64,000 nucleotides of DNA from CAMCXT01 sp040403315 (GTDB lineage: Bacteria; Bacteroidota; Bacteroidia; M30B66): contig JBBAKX010000005.1 in the NCBI GenBank assembly GCA_040403315.1, forward strand, positions 124,001 through 188,000. Reading direction: 5' to 3'. Position numbers and translations under genes: made by a program. Positions 1 through 10,637 of this stretch are shown here, piece by piece. Below the pieces are notes generated by a model, which saw nothing but the letters and a program-made list of their open reading frames with translations, was not told the origin of the DNA and made no database searches. Positions within the stretch are counted from its first letter, which is position 1. Each line of letters begins with the position of its first letter.

Positions 1-3000
1 GCACCACTCACATTTGCATGGAAATGAATTGGTGTCGAAGAAACTTCAGTTGTAGTTTCAGATGAACTGATCGCAGCTGTTACAGGCATTCCAGAAGGAA
101 TCGCAACTGTTTGCTGAAGCACTGTTCCAAAATCATTGGTCAACATCACGAAGTAATTACCTCCTGTAAGATTGTTGATTTGCGTTGTTCCAGTGAAAGA
201 TTCATTGCTCGCAATCGACAAACCATCGCTATTGGTTACGTTGTAAGTCCACGAAGTAGCTGAAGAACTATTGATGATAATGCTACCATCATTCTGCACA
301 CAACTTTCGGTATTAGCGCTCATGTAAACACCTGCTTTGAAGTGCAGTCTGAAACGCTGACTATCGGCATCTTTATCGAACGAGTAATTATAAACCGGAT
401 TGTTTCTCAAGTTCTGGAACACACCCAATTTGGTATCTTCAAGGATAATCTGCGAAGTAGCATCCATGTTATCTACATGCTTCAAGCGGATTGTTTGAGC
501 GCCATTTGCGTCTGCATCAATTCCGAGTGGAACTACTTTGTCTGCAGAAAGTGAAGGTATTGCTTGGATAGCCAAATCGCTTCCTTCTGCACGAGAATAC
601 AATGAAATATGTGCATTTCCTTTTAGTTTTTTGGCGTCATACTGAGGATCAATTCCATCAGTCGCATCCGCTTTAAAGGCTAGCAAAGTTTCATTGTAGT
701 CGTTAGCTTCAGTTGTTACACTGATCCACAAACGTTCGATGTTGTTCTGATCGAAGAACGAGCTGTTTGCAGTGGTACGCATCGCATTGTTGAACTGAAT
801 GTTTGAGCTCGTAGCCGACTCAATAAAGAAACCTTGACAAGAAGAAATGTTTCCATTGAACGGTGTTCCACTATTCGGACCAGATACAAACCCTAGATTG
901 TTCCATACAGCATAATCGGTAGCTGCGTCATAATCAGAACCTGCCGATCCATCATCATCCCAGAAATACAAGGCAGAACCTGCAATGCTTGGATTAGCTG
1001 CAACAAAAGCAGGAGCTGAAATCGCACTTGGATAAGGATTTCCAATCAAGTTAAACGATGTGAATGTACCAACAGCTGTAAGGCCATAAGTAACTGGACC
1101 TTGATTGGCGGTTCCGGTAAATGAAGCATTTCCTTGGCCTGTTGAAATGTATCCACCACCGGCAGTCATGCTTCCTGAAGCAGTAACCCATCCGCCTAAC
1201 AAACCAACTTCATCAGAACCGGTAGCAGATAATGGATTGTAGAAGTAACGGTTTTGACCAAGTGAGGTCACTGAACCATTCACAATTGGTGATGACCAGT
1301 AATTATAATTGTTAGGTGTTGGATTACCAGATCTACGAACAGTAACGTTGCCTGTAACATTTCCTCCTGCACCTGCAGTTCCAGCTCCATGCATTAATGA
1401 TCCATTGTTCAAGATCGTAATGCCATCCGAAGTAGTTAAGTTACCGCCTGTAGCCACCGAAAGCACACCGCTAAATGAGGTATTTCCAGTATGCACTGCA
1501 GTTGGCGACGTGAAACTAATAGTACCCGATCCAAGTACGATTGTATTGCTTCCAGCCCAGTTTCCACTAACAGTTACAGAGTAACCACTCGGCACTGTAA
1601 TTCCAGTTCCAGCATTGAAAGTAACGTCTTTGCAAAGGCCGTTGCCCGGCGATAAGAAAGATGGCTGGAAAACACCTGTATTGACAATGATATCATCAGC
1701 AGTTGTTGGAATCAAGTTTGGCGTCCAGTTCGCAGCATTGTTCCAGTCTGAACTAACAGAACCATTCCAAGAAATTGCTCCGTTAAACTCTTCAGCCACT
1801 TGGAAATCTCCAAATGTTGTTAAACCTAGAACTTGAGTTGAAGTAGCTGTTTGTGATCCAACTGTTGGAAGAGTCCATGATCCACTGTAACGACCTACTG
1901 AGAAGTTGCTTGTATTAGCACCACCATCAAGATCGGCAGCGTTAAATACGAATGAAAGATTTGCACTTGTAAAGCCAACCACACCAACAGATGAAATACT
2001 GTAATACCTGTTAACTGATTTGTTTTGATCTAACAATGAACTTGCAATGTTTGGATGATCACCAGAGAATGCAACAGCTGTTACAGTTCCTCCATTGTTG
2101 GTATTTCCAACATAGCTGATGGTAACTGGAGAATAACGAATACCGTCACCAATTTCGAAGGTTTTAGATGTTGTTGCCGCTCCAATAACCTTTTGAAGGT
2201 TACCATTGATGTGCGAAGCGGCAGATCCACCAGAAACTGTTGTAGAATTACTCACCGACAATACATTCGCACCAGTTTCAACGATTCCTGAGGTTAGTGT
2301 AAGCAAAGCACCTACACTTATTGATGAATTCAGCGTTTTAACGCCTGAACCATTTACGGTTAAGCGACCAAATTGAGTCGCCCCAGAAATGGCTTGAGCA
2401 CCACCTGTTAAACTGAAGATTCCAGTTCCGGAAGTAAATCCAGTAACACCAGTAGTGTTCGCAAAATCACCGCGAAGGTTGATATTGCGGTTCGTTACGT
2501 TTGCCAAACTTCCTGCTGCAATAGAAAGATCTCCATTGATAAGGATGTCGGTAGACGGCATCGACTTAACACCAGCTCCTGTGAAAATCAGATTGTTGTA
2601 AGTGGCTTGCGTTGGCATGGATGCCGCTGCTGCAGAATTGTATTCAACCGAACCACCCGTAGCATTTACAAAAGCCGAGAAGTTACCTCCTGGGAAAATG
2701 AACTGAGCCGATCCTGTTGGCGTCATTCTCAATGTTCCAGTTCCTGTTACTGCACCTAAATTATGTCCGATTGTACTATTCAAATTCAAGGTTCCATTAA
2801 CTTCTGCAGTTGGAGAGTTAACTCCGTTACTAATCACATTAATTGTATGACCAGCTTGAATTACAACAGAATTAAATGAAGGAGCTGTTACTGAAGCCGC
2901 ACCTGTGTGTTGAAGAATTGGGTCGATCGACCAAGAAGAAGGCGTAGTCCAATCTCCATTTGCAACACGGCTGTAGAAAACCAGCAATTGATCAAATTCA

Positions 3001-6000
3001 GGTGACTCGCCAGCAGTAACATCTCCATTGATATAATTTACGCCGTTTAAGCTAATGGTGTTTGCTGCAGCATTTACCGTACCTGCAATACCAAATTGAG
3101 GAGCCCAAATATTATTAAAATAGCGACCGCCAGCGTAATTTGCTTCCACACCATTTAGTGCATCACTTTGAATATAGGTGTAGGTATGATTCAACGTAGT
3201 AGATGCATTGAACCCCGTTGAAGAAATACTCCAATAGTAGTTAAGCTCCTTATTCAATAGATCTGTAGTAGCTGGATGGCGTGTATTCACCGGACGAATG
3301 GTTACAGAACCTGCAACTGCGTTTGATGTTAGGTTAATTCTAGCAGGTGAATACTTCAACGTAACACCACATGGAAATGTAAAATCGTGCGCACTTGCAG
3401 GATATAGTTTACGAATTCCTCCATCACTTAAAACACCGTTCGTACGAACCATCACATTTGCTCCGAAAGTACCCGTGATAGTTCCCGTTTCAGTAACAGT
3501 AAGCTCGTGGTTGTTAATGTAAAACAAGCCAGTTTGAAGATTCAATGTACCGCCAACAGTGATTGGCGCTTTCACTTCTGCTCCAGCTGCATTATTCAGG
3601 CGCAACGAACCAAAGATTCCAGTTCCATCACCTAAAATATCTTGACCTGCAGTACCTGCAAGGATTAGATTTCCTGCTCCAGCTGTGATAACCTCGTTGT
3701 TGTTGGTTACATTACCTACAACTGTTGCAGTATTAGCTGCCAAGTTCATATTGCCACCTGTTACAAACAAGTTTCCGTTTACACGAATTGTAGTGTTAGG
3801 AGATAACGTTGTTTCACCGCCTGTGAATGAGTTGTTAATTACAAGATTGGCAAAGTTTGTTAGGTTACCTGATGTACCTAAAATCGATTGAGAAGCTAGT
3901 GCCCCATTCAAAGTTGTTACCTGAGTTGCCGAAACCACTCTGTAACCTCCCACTGTTAAACCTGTGGTATTGATAGGATTTTGATTCACCAAATTTCCAC
4001 CGATGGTTACATTTAAGCTGTTGGCATTGAAGATTGAGTTACCAAAAATGCTCAAATCGTTTGCAACAGTAAGTGGATTGCTCAAAAGTTGCAGTGTTTT
4101 CGGAGTAACTGTGCCATCAACCGTTAGAGTCCAAACACTTGGTTGAATACTCGCCACAAACAAGCCTTCTGATGAAGGAGTTCCAGAAGTTCCCACACGA
4201 ATTTCTCCACCTGAAATTACTGATAATTCAGGGAAAAGGTAAAGATCTCCGTAAGAACCACTTGCCAAACCGTTTCTGTCGATAATCAACAATGAATTGT
4301 CTTCCATCGTGAACGAACTTCCTTCATTCACAATTTCAAACTTTGCACGTTGGTGGTTGGTATTTAAGGTTAAACCTGGATTCTTTCCACGAACAAGCAC
4401 CACAGAATTGTCAATCTGACTGTAAGTCAAAGATCCTAGGAAATTTAAGACGCTTCTTCTAATCTGCCCATTTACACTCAAAATAGAAGAACCTTCCAAT
4501 TGAATCGAAGGAGTACCAGTTGATGCGTACTCAATATCGTTGTGGGTATTGTTGATTGGGGCACCCACATTCATCGTTCCAGAAATCAAATGCAATGCGC
4601 CACCTAAAACTAGGTCAGAAGTATTCGAATTGCCCATAGCTACATTTAATTCAGCGCCAGGGTGATTCAATTCAATTGAGGTTGTAGATGGAATCAAGAA
4701 AGAAACACCTGCCTGATCGGTTAGTGTTAAAGTTGCTGATTTCGATAAACGGAATGTTCCGTTCGTTAAAGTTAACCAGTTGTTTGTTGGTGCAGAAAAA
4801 GCACCCGCAACGTTAATATCTAGCACTACACTGCTTCCAACACCTTTGTTAAGAATTACGTTGTTTAATGAAGTTGAGGCTAAACCATTTGTACCAGTAA
4901 TAGAGCGATTCACATTGCCGATAAAATTCAATTTCACCTTACTGGCTTGGTTAAACTCTAGGATTCCATTGTTAGATAGATTTCCGGTAAGTGTAATGTT
5001 GTGCGCTGCAGTTCCAGCATTTTCAACATCAAACGTTCCACTTAAGGCCACATTAATGTTATTGTCTACAATCAAACTTTGGTTAGCACCAGAACGGTAT
5101 CTTAAAGTACCACCAATCACGTCTAAATTTCCACGAATGGTAAGGGTTCTAGCTGCAACATTGTTCATTTGTGTAATACCAGCACCACCATTCGACATGT
5201 TTTCGAAAACCTCTAGATTGGTATTAGGCAAGGTGATCGTTGTAGAAGCACCAGGAGAAATACTCAGGTTTCTGTAGCTAACGATATTCATGTTCGTTGG
5301 AGCAGCAGTTACCGAAGGAATTGAGTAACTAGTTCCTGAAGAGGTGTACTCGGTTGTTCCACCTTCGGCAGTGAAGAAAATACCAAAGTCGCCACCTGGA
5401 AACTCTGCTACCGAAGCAGAAGAAGAAATTTGGATTTTACCAGCACCACCAGCAGTTGCATATGGCAACGCGCCGAAGTTATGGCCCGTTGTTGAACCAA
5501 CGTTCAAGGTAGAACCCGCATCAATAATTAATGATCCTGCTGAAGTGTTGTTGTTGGTTACACTAACTGTGTGGAAGAAAGAAAGGCCATCACCAATAAA
5601 TACTGGTGTTGATGCCGATGGAATGGTTCCAGAAGCTGGTCCACCAAATGTGGTATTCGACCAAGTTGCAGGCGTATTCCAGTTGCCTGTTGCACGGCTA
5701 TAATAAGGAACCACAATTCCGAATGCAGGCGGTGCACCAGCGGTAAAGTCTCCATCAAAATAACTTACGTTACTGAATAAGATGTTATTGCTGGTTTCAT
5801 TTACCTGATTAATATCGTTGATGGTAGTGAAACCAATCGCGCTGTAATTGTAGTAACCTGGAATGTAAGTAGCATTGTCGGGAAGATTACCGTAATTAAA
5901 GGTCAAATTCACCGAGTTTGCAGGAATGCCTGAGAAACCTGTTCCACGCAATTTCCAATAGTATTGGAAGCAGTCTGGATCGGTTACATACAACTGACGA

Positions 6001-9000
6001 GCAGTTACAGGACGCAAGTTTAGCGTTCCCCAAGATGAAGGAACCGAAGTAAATTGGATCGTTGCAGGCGTATAGTTGTTGGTTGCAGTTCCCATTGGGA
6101 ATACAAAGGCTGAAATACTGTTAAACGTTTTAACAATACCACCATCCGACTGGAAACCAGCTGTTTGGATATATCGGTTGTTGCCAAATGATCCTGGCGT
6201 TGAAGAAATTGCAGATCCCGCTTGTAAACGTAAACGGTAGATACCGATATTCAATAAACGATCGGTTGCAATATTTAAGTTACCATTTACACGGAGAGTA
6301 TTTGTGGCAGTTACACCAACAGAACCAACTACTCCAGAAGTACTTGCAATTTCAAGATTTTGGAATATTCCATTGCCATTGCCACCGATGGTTTGTGGAG
6401 TAGATCCATTTAATGTGATTCTACCAATTCCAGTATGGGTAGCATTGTTAACAATACTTCCACCAAAAGTGAGGTTTTTACCACCATCATCTAAAGTACC
6501 AGTAAGGATGTTCAAACCACCTGCAGAGGCAATCGTTGCTGAACTACCGGCAATGGTAAGCGTGCTAGAAGATCCTTTGCTTACAGTTAGATTGTTTAAA
6601 CCAGGAGCAGTTAAAGTTCCATTCACCGTGAATGTCTGCGCTGCATTTCCGTTAAAGATCAACGTATTGGCACCTGATGTTAAGGTTCCGGTTGGGTTGA
6701 TTAGGAAATTCCTTGCCACTTCTACATTGTTTCCATTCGCGTTTAAAGTGGTTGAAAGTGTTCCACCTAGCGTTAAATCGTTTAAAACAACTAAAGGATA
6801 AGCTGGAATCGAGTTCGCAGTACCATCGTTGAAGTTGATCAATGCAATACGTGCAACACCAGTTCCTGCTGTTACAGGTCGGTTAATATTTACATTGAAA
6901 AGAGGGGCTCTTGAGGTGATATCGAAACCGATATTTCCTGTAATGTTCATATTCACTGTTCCACCAGTAACTTCATAGTTTTGCGGCGAAGAACCTACCA
7001 TGAAACCACCACCATTTGCTCCAAGTCGAGTTAAGTTGATTGTACCTCCACTCATTCTAAAACCATTGTCGGCGTAAGCCATCGAGAAAATTGCATAATC
7101 TCCCGACAAACTTGAGTTACCATCAAGATTTAATGTTCCACCGTTCATCACAAATGACCCACGGTGGACACCAATTGAAACTTGGTTGGATGTACGGAAA
7201 AGCCCCATGTTTACAGTACCTCCATCAATTTGTAACAAACCAGATTCGCGAATTACCACCGAACGTTGACCATTTGTACAAGTAAGGGATCCAGCAGTGA
7301 TTTTCAGTGTACCGTAAGGAACGATAGCACCACCAACACCACCATCGGTAACTGTTGCTCCATCAATCCAAAGAACTGGAAGCACAGAAGAACCACCCAA
7401 ATCGTAATTACCAACATTCCCCATGCGAGGAATATTCAGATTGGGTCCAAGACGCATTGTACCGCGAATTGGCAAAATCGTAAACGCGTTTCCGTAGAAA
7501 TTTACGGTTGCTGATGAGGATGATGAAATATACATTTCGTATCCGTTGTTCTTTTCTACATAAATATCATAAAGTGTAGCCGTTGTTCCTGAATTAAATG
7601 TTGCAGTATTGTTTGTAGTTGCTCCGCGGAAAGTGATTTGTGCACGTCCTGCAGAACCTGAATAGGCTGCACCATTTTGCATGATCAACTGACCATCAAC
7701 CAATAGATTCCCGTGAATGTAATAGTTGAAACCTGAAGTCGATGCTGTAGCAATACCATGACGACAACCAGCACCTACTGTAACATCTTTGAATACAGTA
7801 TATGTATGTCCACCGCCTGTACCAAAATCGAAGTTAGATGCTCCTGTAACAGATCTTGAAAGACTTAAGCTTCCATTGATGGTTAAGCCGTTGTTTACTT
7901 GAGCAGTGTAGGAAGTCGAAGTTGAATTGGTAAACAATAAATTATTGTAAGTATTTTGTGCAGGTAGAACACATACAGCAGGAAGATTGTAATACTCGAC
8001 CGTTCCACCAGTTGCAGAAACGAAATCTGTGAACGTTCCAACAGGGAAAGCCGCTGGAGAAATTGTTGCAGAAATTCTTAAAGTTCCCTCACCACTTACT
8101 ACGCCGAAGTTATGGCCTGTTGAAGTTCCTAAATCGAGGATCGCTCCGCTTTGTATTTCAATAGAACCAATCGTTCTTGAAACGGCAGTGAAAACGTTAC
8201 GACCAGGAAGGATAATTACTTGATCGCCTGCAGTTGGTACAATTGGATTTAACAAGGTACTTCCTGAAGGATCGATAGTCCATGTGTTTGGATCTACCCA
8301 ATCTCCAGATTGATAAGAGTACAATGTTGTTCTAGTTGAAGGATCGAGAGATGTCCATTGCCCCGTAAGGAAAGTAGTAGCAGTAGTTGTGGCAGGATTC
8401 GTACCTGCTGAACTTGCGCCCGCAGGGGGAACCAAAGCTGAACCATTCCAAACACGTGGTTGATACAACAAGGCGTTACCAATTACTTCAGACGGACGGT
8501 ATGTGAAAGATGCATTTGCAGAAATACCAGAAAGATTCGTTGTAACGATATCCCAATATTTGATCAATGCATTGTTAAAGTAAGGCACATTGGGCTGGCG
8601 TGTTGGCACTGCGCGAACCGAAATAGCTCCAGTACCTGTAATGGTAGCAGTTAATGCTGAAAGTGTGAAAGGAGTATAAAGTCCACCTGAATTTCCTAAA
8701 GGATAAATCCCCGAAGGAATATCGGTGGTAAAGTCGCCTGTTGTGATTCCTTCTTTTACAAAAGCACCACTTCCATCAGTAACGATGTAGCGGGAAGTTC
8801 CGAATGTTCCAGTGATTGTTGCATTGGCAGTTAAACGCAAGTTAGAATTGCCCAGACTCAACAATAAGTTTGAGGATAAATTCAATAACGTACTTACTGT
8901 GGCATTTCCAGAGAGTGATTTTGTGCCACTTCCTGAAAGTAAAAGTGTACGGTAGTTTGTATTACTGAAAACTTCCTGATCGCCAGTTGCAGCATATTCA

Positions 9001-10172
9001 ACAGTTCCAGAAGTGCCTAAAAGTGAAGTTATATTGTTGCTGATACCGAATAAACGTAAAATATGGCCAGAAGCGCTCGACATGTTGATTGCTCCTGCAC
9101 CTGAAAGGGTTCCATTAACACGAACTGTGGTATTGGTTGAACCTAAATTAAAATCCCCGTCTGAAACAGACAAGGAAGCCATTGTTGTTGTAACTGCACC
9201 ACCTGGATTGATTGTTAAAACTCCACCTGGTTTGTTGATGACAAAATTCGGAAAGGTTACAGAAGAATTTACCAAACCTAAAGTTGCAGAAGAAGACGAT
9301 TCGAATGTTAGTGAAGATCCAGAAAAGGCTAATGTACCCGCATTTCTAGTAAAGTTACCATTAACAATGATGTCGGGGATCGTTTTAGTGCCACTGCCTC
9401 CGAAAATAATGTTGAAATATGTAGAGGATTTGATGGTTTGACTTCCACCACCATAAGTTACGTTGTTAGATGTTGCTGATACATCAAAAGTACCAGTTGC
9501 CATTGGAGTCGTACCGTTGATGGTAAGGCTTGAACTGGCAGCGTTGATCCAAGTAGAACCAGTGTTTACGCCATTGATTGTACCTAAGAATGTAACCGAA
9601 CCATTGTTTGTTACAACCACATCGGCATCCAAAGTTGCTGTTCCTCCGCCAAGCGCGATTGGATTCGAGCCACCAATAGACAAAGAGTTCGGAAATGAAA
9701 TTGCAGCAGCACCACTTCTATTTAATGTACCTGAATTGGAAATATTACCACCAAAAACCAAAGGAGAGGTTGACGTAGTGGTGAAGTTTCCAGTTGCCCC
9801 TACAGTGAAGGTACCCGAAAAGGTATTTGTACCGCCAGCATTGTTGTCGGCAAGTATACCATTAATAATAGTGTTGCCTGCAGCAGTTACGTTTAGATTC
9901 GACATGGTGAGTGTTGAACCGCTATTTACTGTTAGGTTTCCAACAGAGATAGCTACGTTGGCCGTAACTGCATGTGCAATAATTACATGGTCGCCTGCCG
10001 CGGGTAAACCCGCCGGACTCCAAGTAATTGTGCTCCAGTTACCAGCACTAGCTGTAGTTTTTGTTACTTGTGCCGAAGCATTCCAGCCGGTCAACATCAT
10101 CAGCATCAACAGAGTTAATCTGAAGGATGCCGACAAATTACCCAAGATGGATCTTGTAGAATTTGTTTTCAT
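1..10172 (-). CDS. Giant secreted beta-strand repeat surface protein (3' end outside window)
   Basis: The reading frame is open from an ATG at 10172 down to the window edge, 3390 codons with no stop, so the protein exceeds 3390 residues and its C-terminus lies outside. Residues 1-35 form a signal peptide ending in NASAQ. The body is rich in G, N, T, S and V, as in beta-helical Bacteroidota adhesins. A module opening with a GxW...W motif followed by a GD-V-I-type strand recurs near residues 40, 615, 1485, 2395 and 2800. The first four module bodies end in a related block of type RPV-x-x-R...YYW. From about residue 2900 the sequence turns into the NYWSSP / FNLIGNPYPSAI / LYFWDDDG region often seen before T9SS sorting domains. 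I infer a T9SS-exported surface adhesin; the sorting domain itself is not visible. No enzymatic motif was recognised. Confidence 0.9.
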   Translation of the reverse strand, partial: MKTNSTRSILGNLSASFRLTLLMLMMLTGWNASAQVTKTTASAGNWSTITWSPAGLPAAGDHVIIAHAVTANVAISVGNLTVNSGSTLTMSNLNVTAAGNTIINGILADNNAGGTNTFSGTFTVGATGNFTTTSTSPLVFGGNISNSGTLNRSGAAAISFPNSLSIGGSNPIALGGGTATLDADVVVTNNGSVTFLGTINGVNTGSTWINAASSSLTINGTTPMATGTFDVSATSNNVTYGGGSQTIKSSTYFNIIFGGSGTKTIPDIIVNGNFTRNAGTLAFSGSSLTFESSSSATLGLVNSSVTFPNFVINKPGGVLTINPGGAVTTTMASLSVSDGDFNLGSTNTTVRVNGTLSGAGAINMSSASGHILRLFGISNNITSLLGTSGTVEYAATGDQEVFSNTNYRTLLLSGSGTKSLSGNATVSTLLNLSSNLLLSLGNSNLRLTANATITGTFGTSRYIVTDGSGAFVKEGITTGDFTTDIPSGIYPLGNSGGLYTPFTLSALTATITGTGAISVRAVPTRQPNVPYFNNALIKYWDIVTTNLSGISANASFTYRPSEVIGNALLYQPRVWNGSALVPPAGASSAGTNPATTTATTFLTGQWTSLDPSTRTTLYSYQSGDWVDPNTWTIDPSGSTLLNPIVPTAGDQVIILPGRNVFTAVSRTIGSIEIQSGAILDLGTSTGHNFGVVSGEGTLRISATISPAAFPVGTFTDFVSATGGTVEYYNLPAVCVLPAQNTYNNLLFTNSTSTSYTAQVNNGLTINGSLSLSRSVTGASNFDFGTGGGHTYTVFKDVTVGAGCRHGIATASTSGFNYYIHGNLLVDGQLIMQNGAAYSGSAGRAQITFRGATTNNTATFNSGTTATLYDIYVEKNNGYEMYISSSSSATVNFYGNAFTILPIRGTMRLGPNLNIPRMGNVGNYDLGGSSVLPVLWIDGATVTDGGVGGAIVPYGTLKITAGSLTCTNGQRSVVIRESGLLQIDGGTVNMGLFRTSNQVSIGVHRGSFVMNGGTLNLDGNSSLSGDYAIFSMAYADNGFRMSGGTINLTRLGANGGGFMVGSSPQNYEVTGGTVNMNITGNIGFDITSRAPLFNVNINRPVTAGTGVARIALINFNDGTANSIPAYPLVVLNDLTLGGTLSTTLNANGNNVEVARNFLINPTGTLTSGANTLIFNGNAAQTFTVNGTLTAPGLNNLTVSKGSSSTLTIAGSSATIASAGGLNILTGTLDDGGKNLTFGGSIVNNATHTGIGRITLNGSTPQTIGGNGNGIFQNLEIASTSGVVGSVGVTATNTLRVNGNLNIATDRLLNIGIYRLRLQAGSAISSTPGSFGNNRYIQTAGFQSDGGIVKTFNSISAFVFPMGTATNNYTPATIQFTSVPSSWGTLNLRPVTARQLYVTDPDCFQYYWKLRGTGFSGIPANSVNLTFNYGNLPDNATYIPGYYNYSAIGFTTINDINQVNETSNNILFSNVSYFDGDFTAGAPPAFGIVVPYYSRATGNWNTPATWSNTTFGGPASGTIPSASTPVFIGDGLSFFHTVSVTNNNTSAGSLIIDAGSTLNVGSTTGHNFGALPYATAGGAGKIQISSSASVAEFPGGDFGIFFTAEGGTTEYTSSGTSYSIPSVTAAPTNMNIVSYRNLSISPGASTTITLPNTNLEVFENMSNGGAGITQMNNVAARTLTIRGNLDVIGGTLRYRSGANQSLIVDNNINVALSGTFDVENAGTAAHNITLTGNLSNNGILEFNQASKVKLNFIGNVNRSITGTNGLASTSLNNVILNKGVGSSVVLDINVAGAFSAPTNNWLTLTNGTFRLSKSATLTLTDQAGVSFLIPSTTSIELNHPGAELNVAMGNSNTSDLVLGGALHLISGTMNVGAPINNTHNDIEYASTGTPSIQLEGSSILSVNGQIRRSVLNFLGSLTYSQIDNSVVLVRGKNPGLTLNTNHQRAKFEIVNEGSSFTMEDNSLLIIDRNGLASGSYGDLYLFPELSVISGGEIRVGTSGTPSSEGLFVASIQPSVWTLTVDGTVTPKTLQLLSNPLTVANDLSIFGNSIFNANSLNVTIGGNLVNQNPINTTGLTVGGYRVVSATQVTTLNGALASQSILGTSGNLTNFANLVINNSFTGGETTLSPNTTIRVNGNLFVTGGNMNLAANTATVVGNVTNNNEVITAGAGNLILAGTAGQDILGDGTGIFGSLRLNNAAGAEVKAPITVGGTLNLQTGLFYINNHELTVTETGTITGTFGANVMVRTNGVLSDGGIRKLYPASAHDFTFPCGVTLKYSPARINLTSNAVAGSVTIRPVNTRHPATTDLLNKELNYYWSISSTGFNASTTLNHTYTYIQSDALNGVEANYAGGRYFNNIWAPQFGIAGTVNAAANTISLNGVNYINGDVTAGESPEFDQLLVFYSRVANGDWTTPSSWSIDPILQHTGAASVTAPSFNSVVIQAGHTINVISNGVNSPTAEVNGTLNLNSTIGHNLGAVTGTGTLRMTPTGSAQFIFPGGNFSAFVNATGGSVEYNSAAAASMPTQATYNNLIFTGAGVKSMPSTDILINGDLSIAAGSLANVTNRNINLRGDFANTTGVTGFTSGTGIFSLTGGAQAISGATQFGRLTVNGSGVKTLNSSISVGALLTLTSGIVETGANVLSVSNSTTVSGGSAASHINGNLQKVIGAATTSKTFEIGDGIRYSPVTISYVGNTNNGGTVTAVAFSGDHPNIASSLLDQNKSVNRYYSISSVGVVGFTSANLSFVFNAADLDGGANTSNFSVGRYSGSWTLPTVGSQTATSTQVLGLTTFGDFQVAEEFNGAISWNGSVSSDWNNAANWTPNLIPTTADDIIVNTGVFQPSFLSPGNGLCKDVTFNAGTGITVPSGYSVTVSGNWAGSNTIVLGSGTISFTSPTAVHTGNTSFSGVLSVATGGNLTTSDGITILNNGSLMHGAGTAGAGGNVTGNVTVRRSGNPTPNNYNYWSSPIVNGSVTSLGQNRYFYNPLSATGSDEVGLLGGWVTASGSMTAGGGYISTGQGNASFTGTANQGPVTYGLTAVGTFTSFNLIGNPYPSAISAPAFVAANPSIAGSALYFWDDDGSAGSDYDAATDYAVWNNLGFVSGPNSGTPFNGNISSCQGFFIESATSSNIQFNNAMRTTANSSFFDQNNIERLWISVTTEANDYNETLLAFKADATDGIDPQYDAKKLKGNAHISLYSRAEGSDLAIQAIPSLSADKVVPLGIDADANGAQTIRLKHVDNMDATSQIILEDTKLGVFQNLRNNPVYNYSFDKDADSQRFRLHFKAGVYMSANTESCVQNDGSIIINSSSATSWTYNVTNSDGLSIASNESFTGTTQINNLTGGNYFVMLTNDFGTVLQQTVAIPSGMPVTAAISSSETTTEVSSTPIHFHANVSG

Positions 10173-10637
10173 AGTGTTAAGTTTTAATAAAATGTTCTTA
10201 GCCGAATCAGAAGTAGTTCCTGATCGGCTTTGTTTTTTTCGAATCTGAATATCTGTTTCAGATGGAATTTGGGATTTGTAATCTTGGTACATGTGCTGCA
10301 TGCTGTTTTTTAAACTTGAACTTATAACGGCGCCTTTTTTATAAGGTTATCAACTTTTCCGTTCGTGATGTAAGACTAATTATTGATTACGCAATTATTT
10401 CAATTTTCATTCAACTTATCACATTTAAAATGGAGAGGATTTGCTCACTTTTTAAAATTCGCAATGAGATAAGCTCAAGGATTAAAATCTATATTGCTCC
10501 TTTGATTTTCAGAATGTTACCTTAATATAAGACTAGTTGACTAATAAATTCTGCTTGCAGATTGGCTTTATTTCTATACGAAATTAGCATTTAATCTTAC
10601 ATCAATAATAAAAATATACTACCTAATGATATTGTTC
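10173..10637. other. 465-nt gene-free leader region of the giant protein gene
   Basis: No convincing gene on either strand. It holds the 5' leader of the giant gene (minus strand) and the 3' flank of the M1 peptidase gene. Three inverted repeats are visible: 10200-10210 with 10220-10229 (one bulged A, followed on the plus strand by a T-rich run), ATCTGAA/TTCAGAT at 10243-10249 and 10257-10263, and CTTATAA/TTATAAG at 10321-10327 and 10339-10345. I found no perfect TAnnTTTG element on the minus strand. Confidence 0.6.

Noticed and set aside
342..10248. Many open frames of 60-260 codons on the plus strand
   Set aside because: They are low-complexity antisense frames inside the continuous minus-strand giant gene, with no recognisable domain or start signals.
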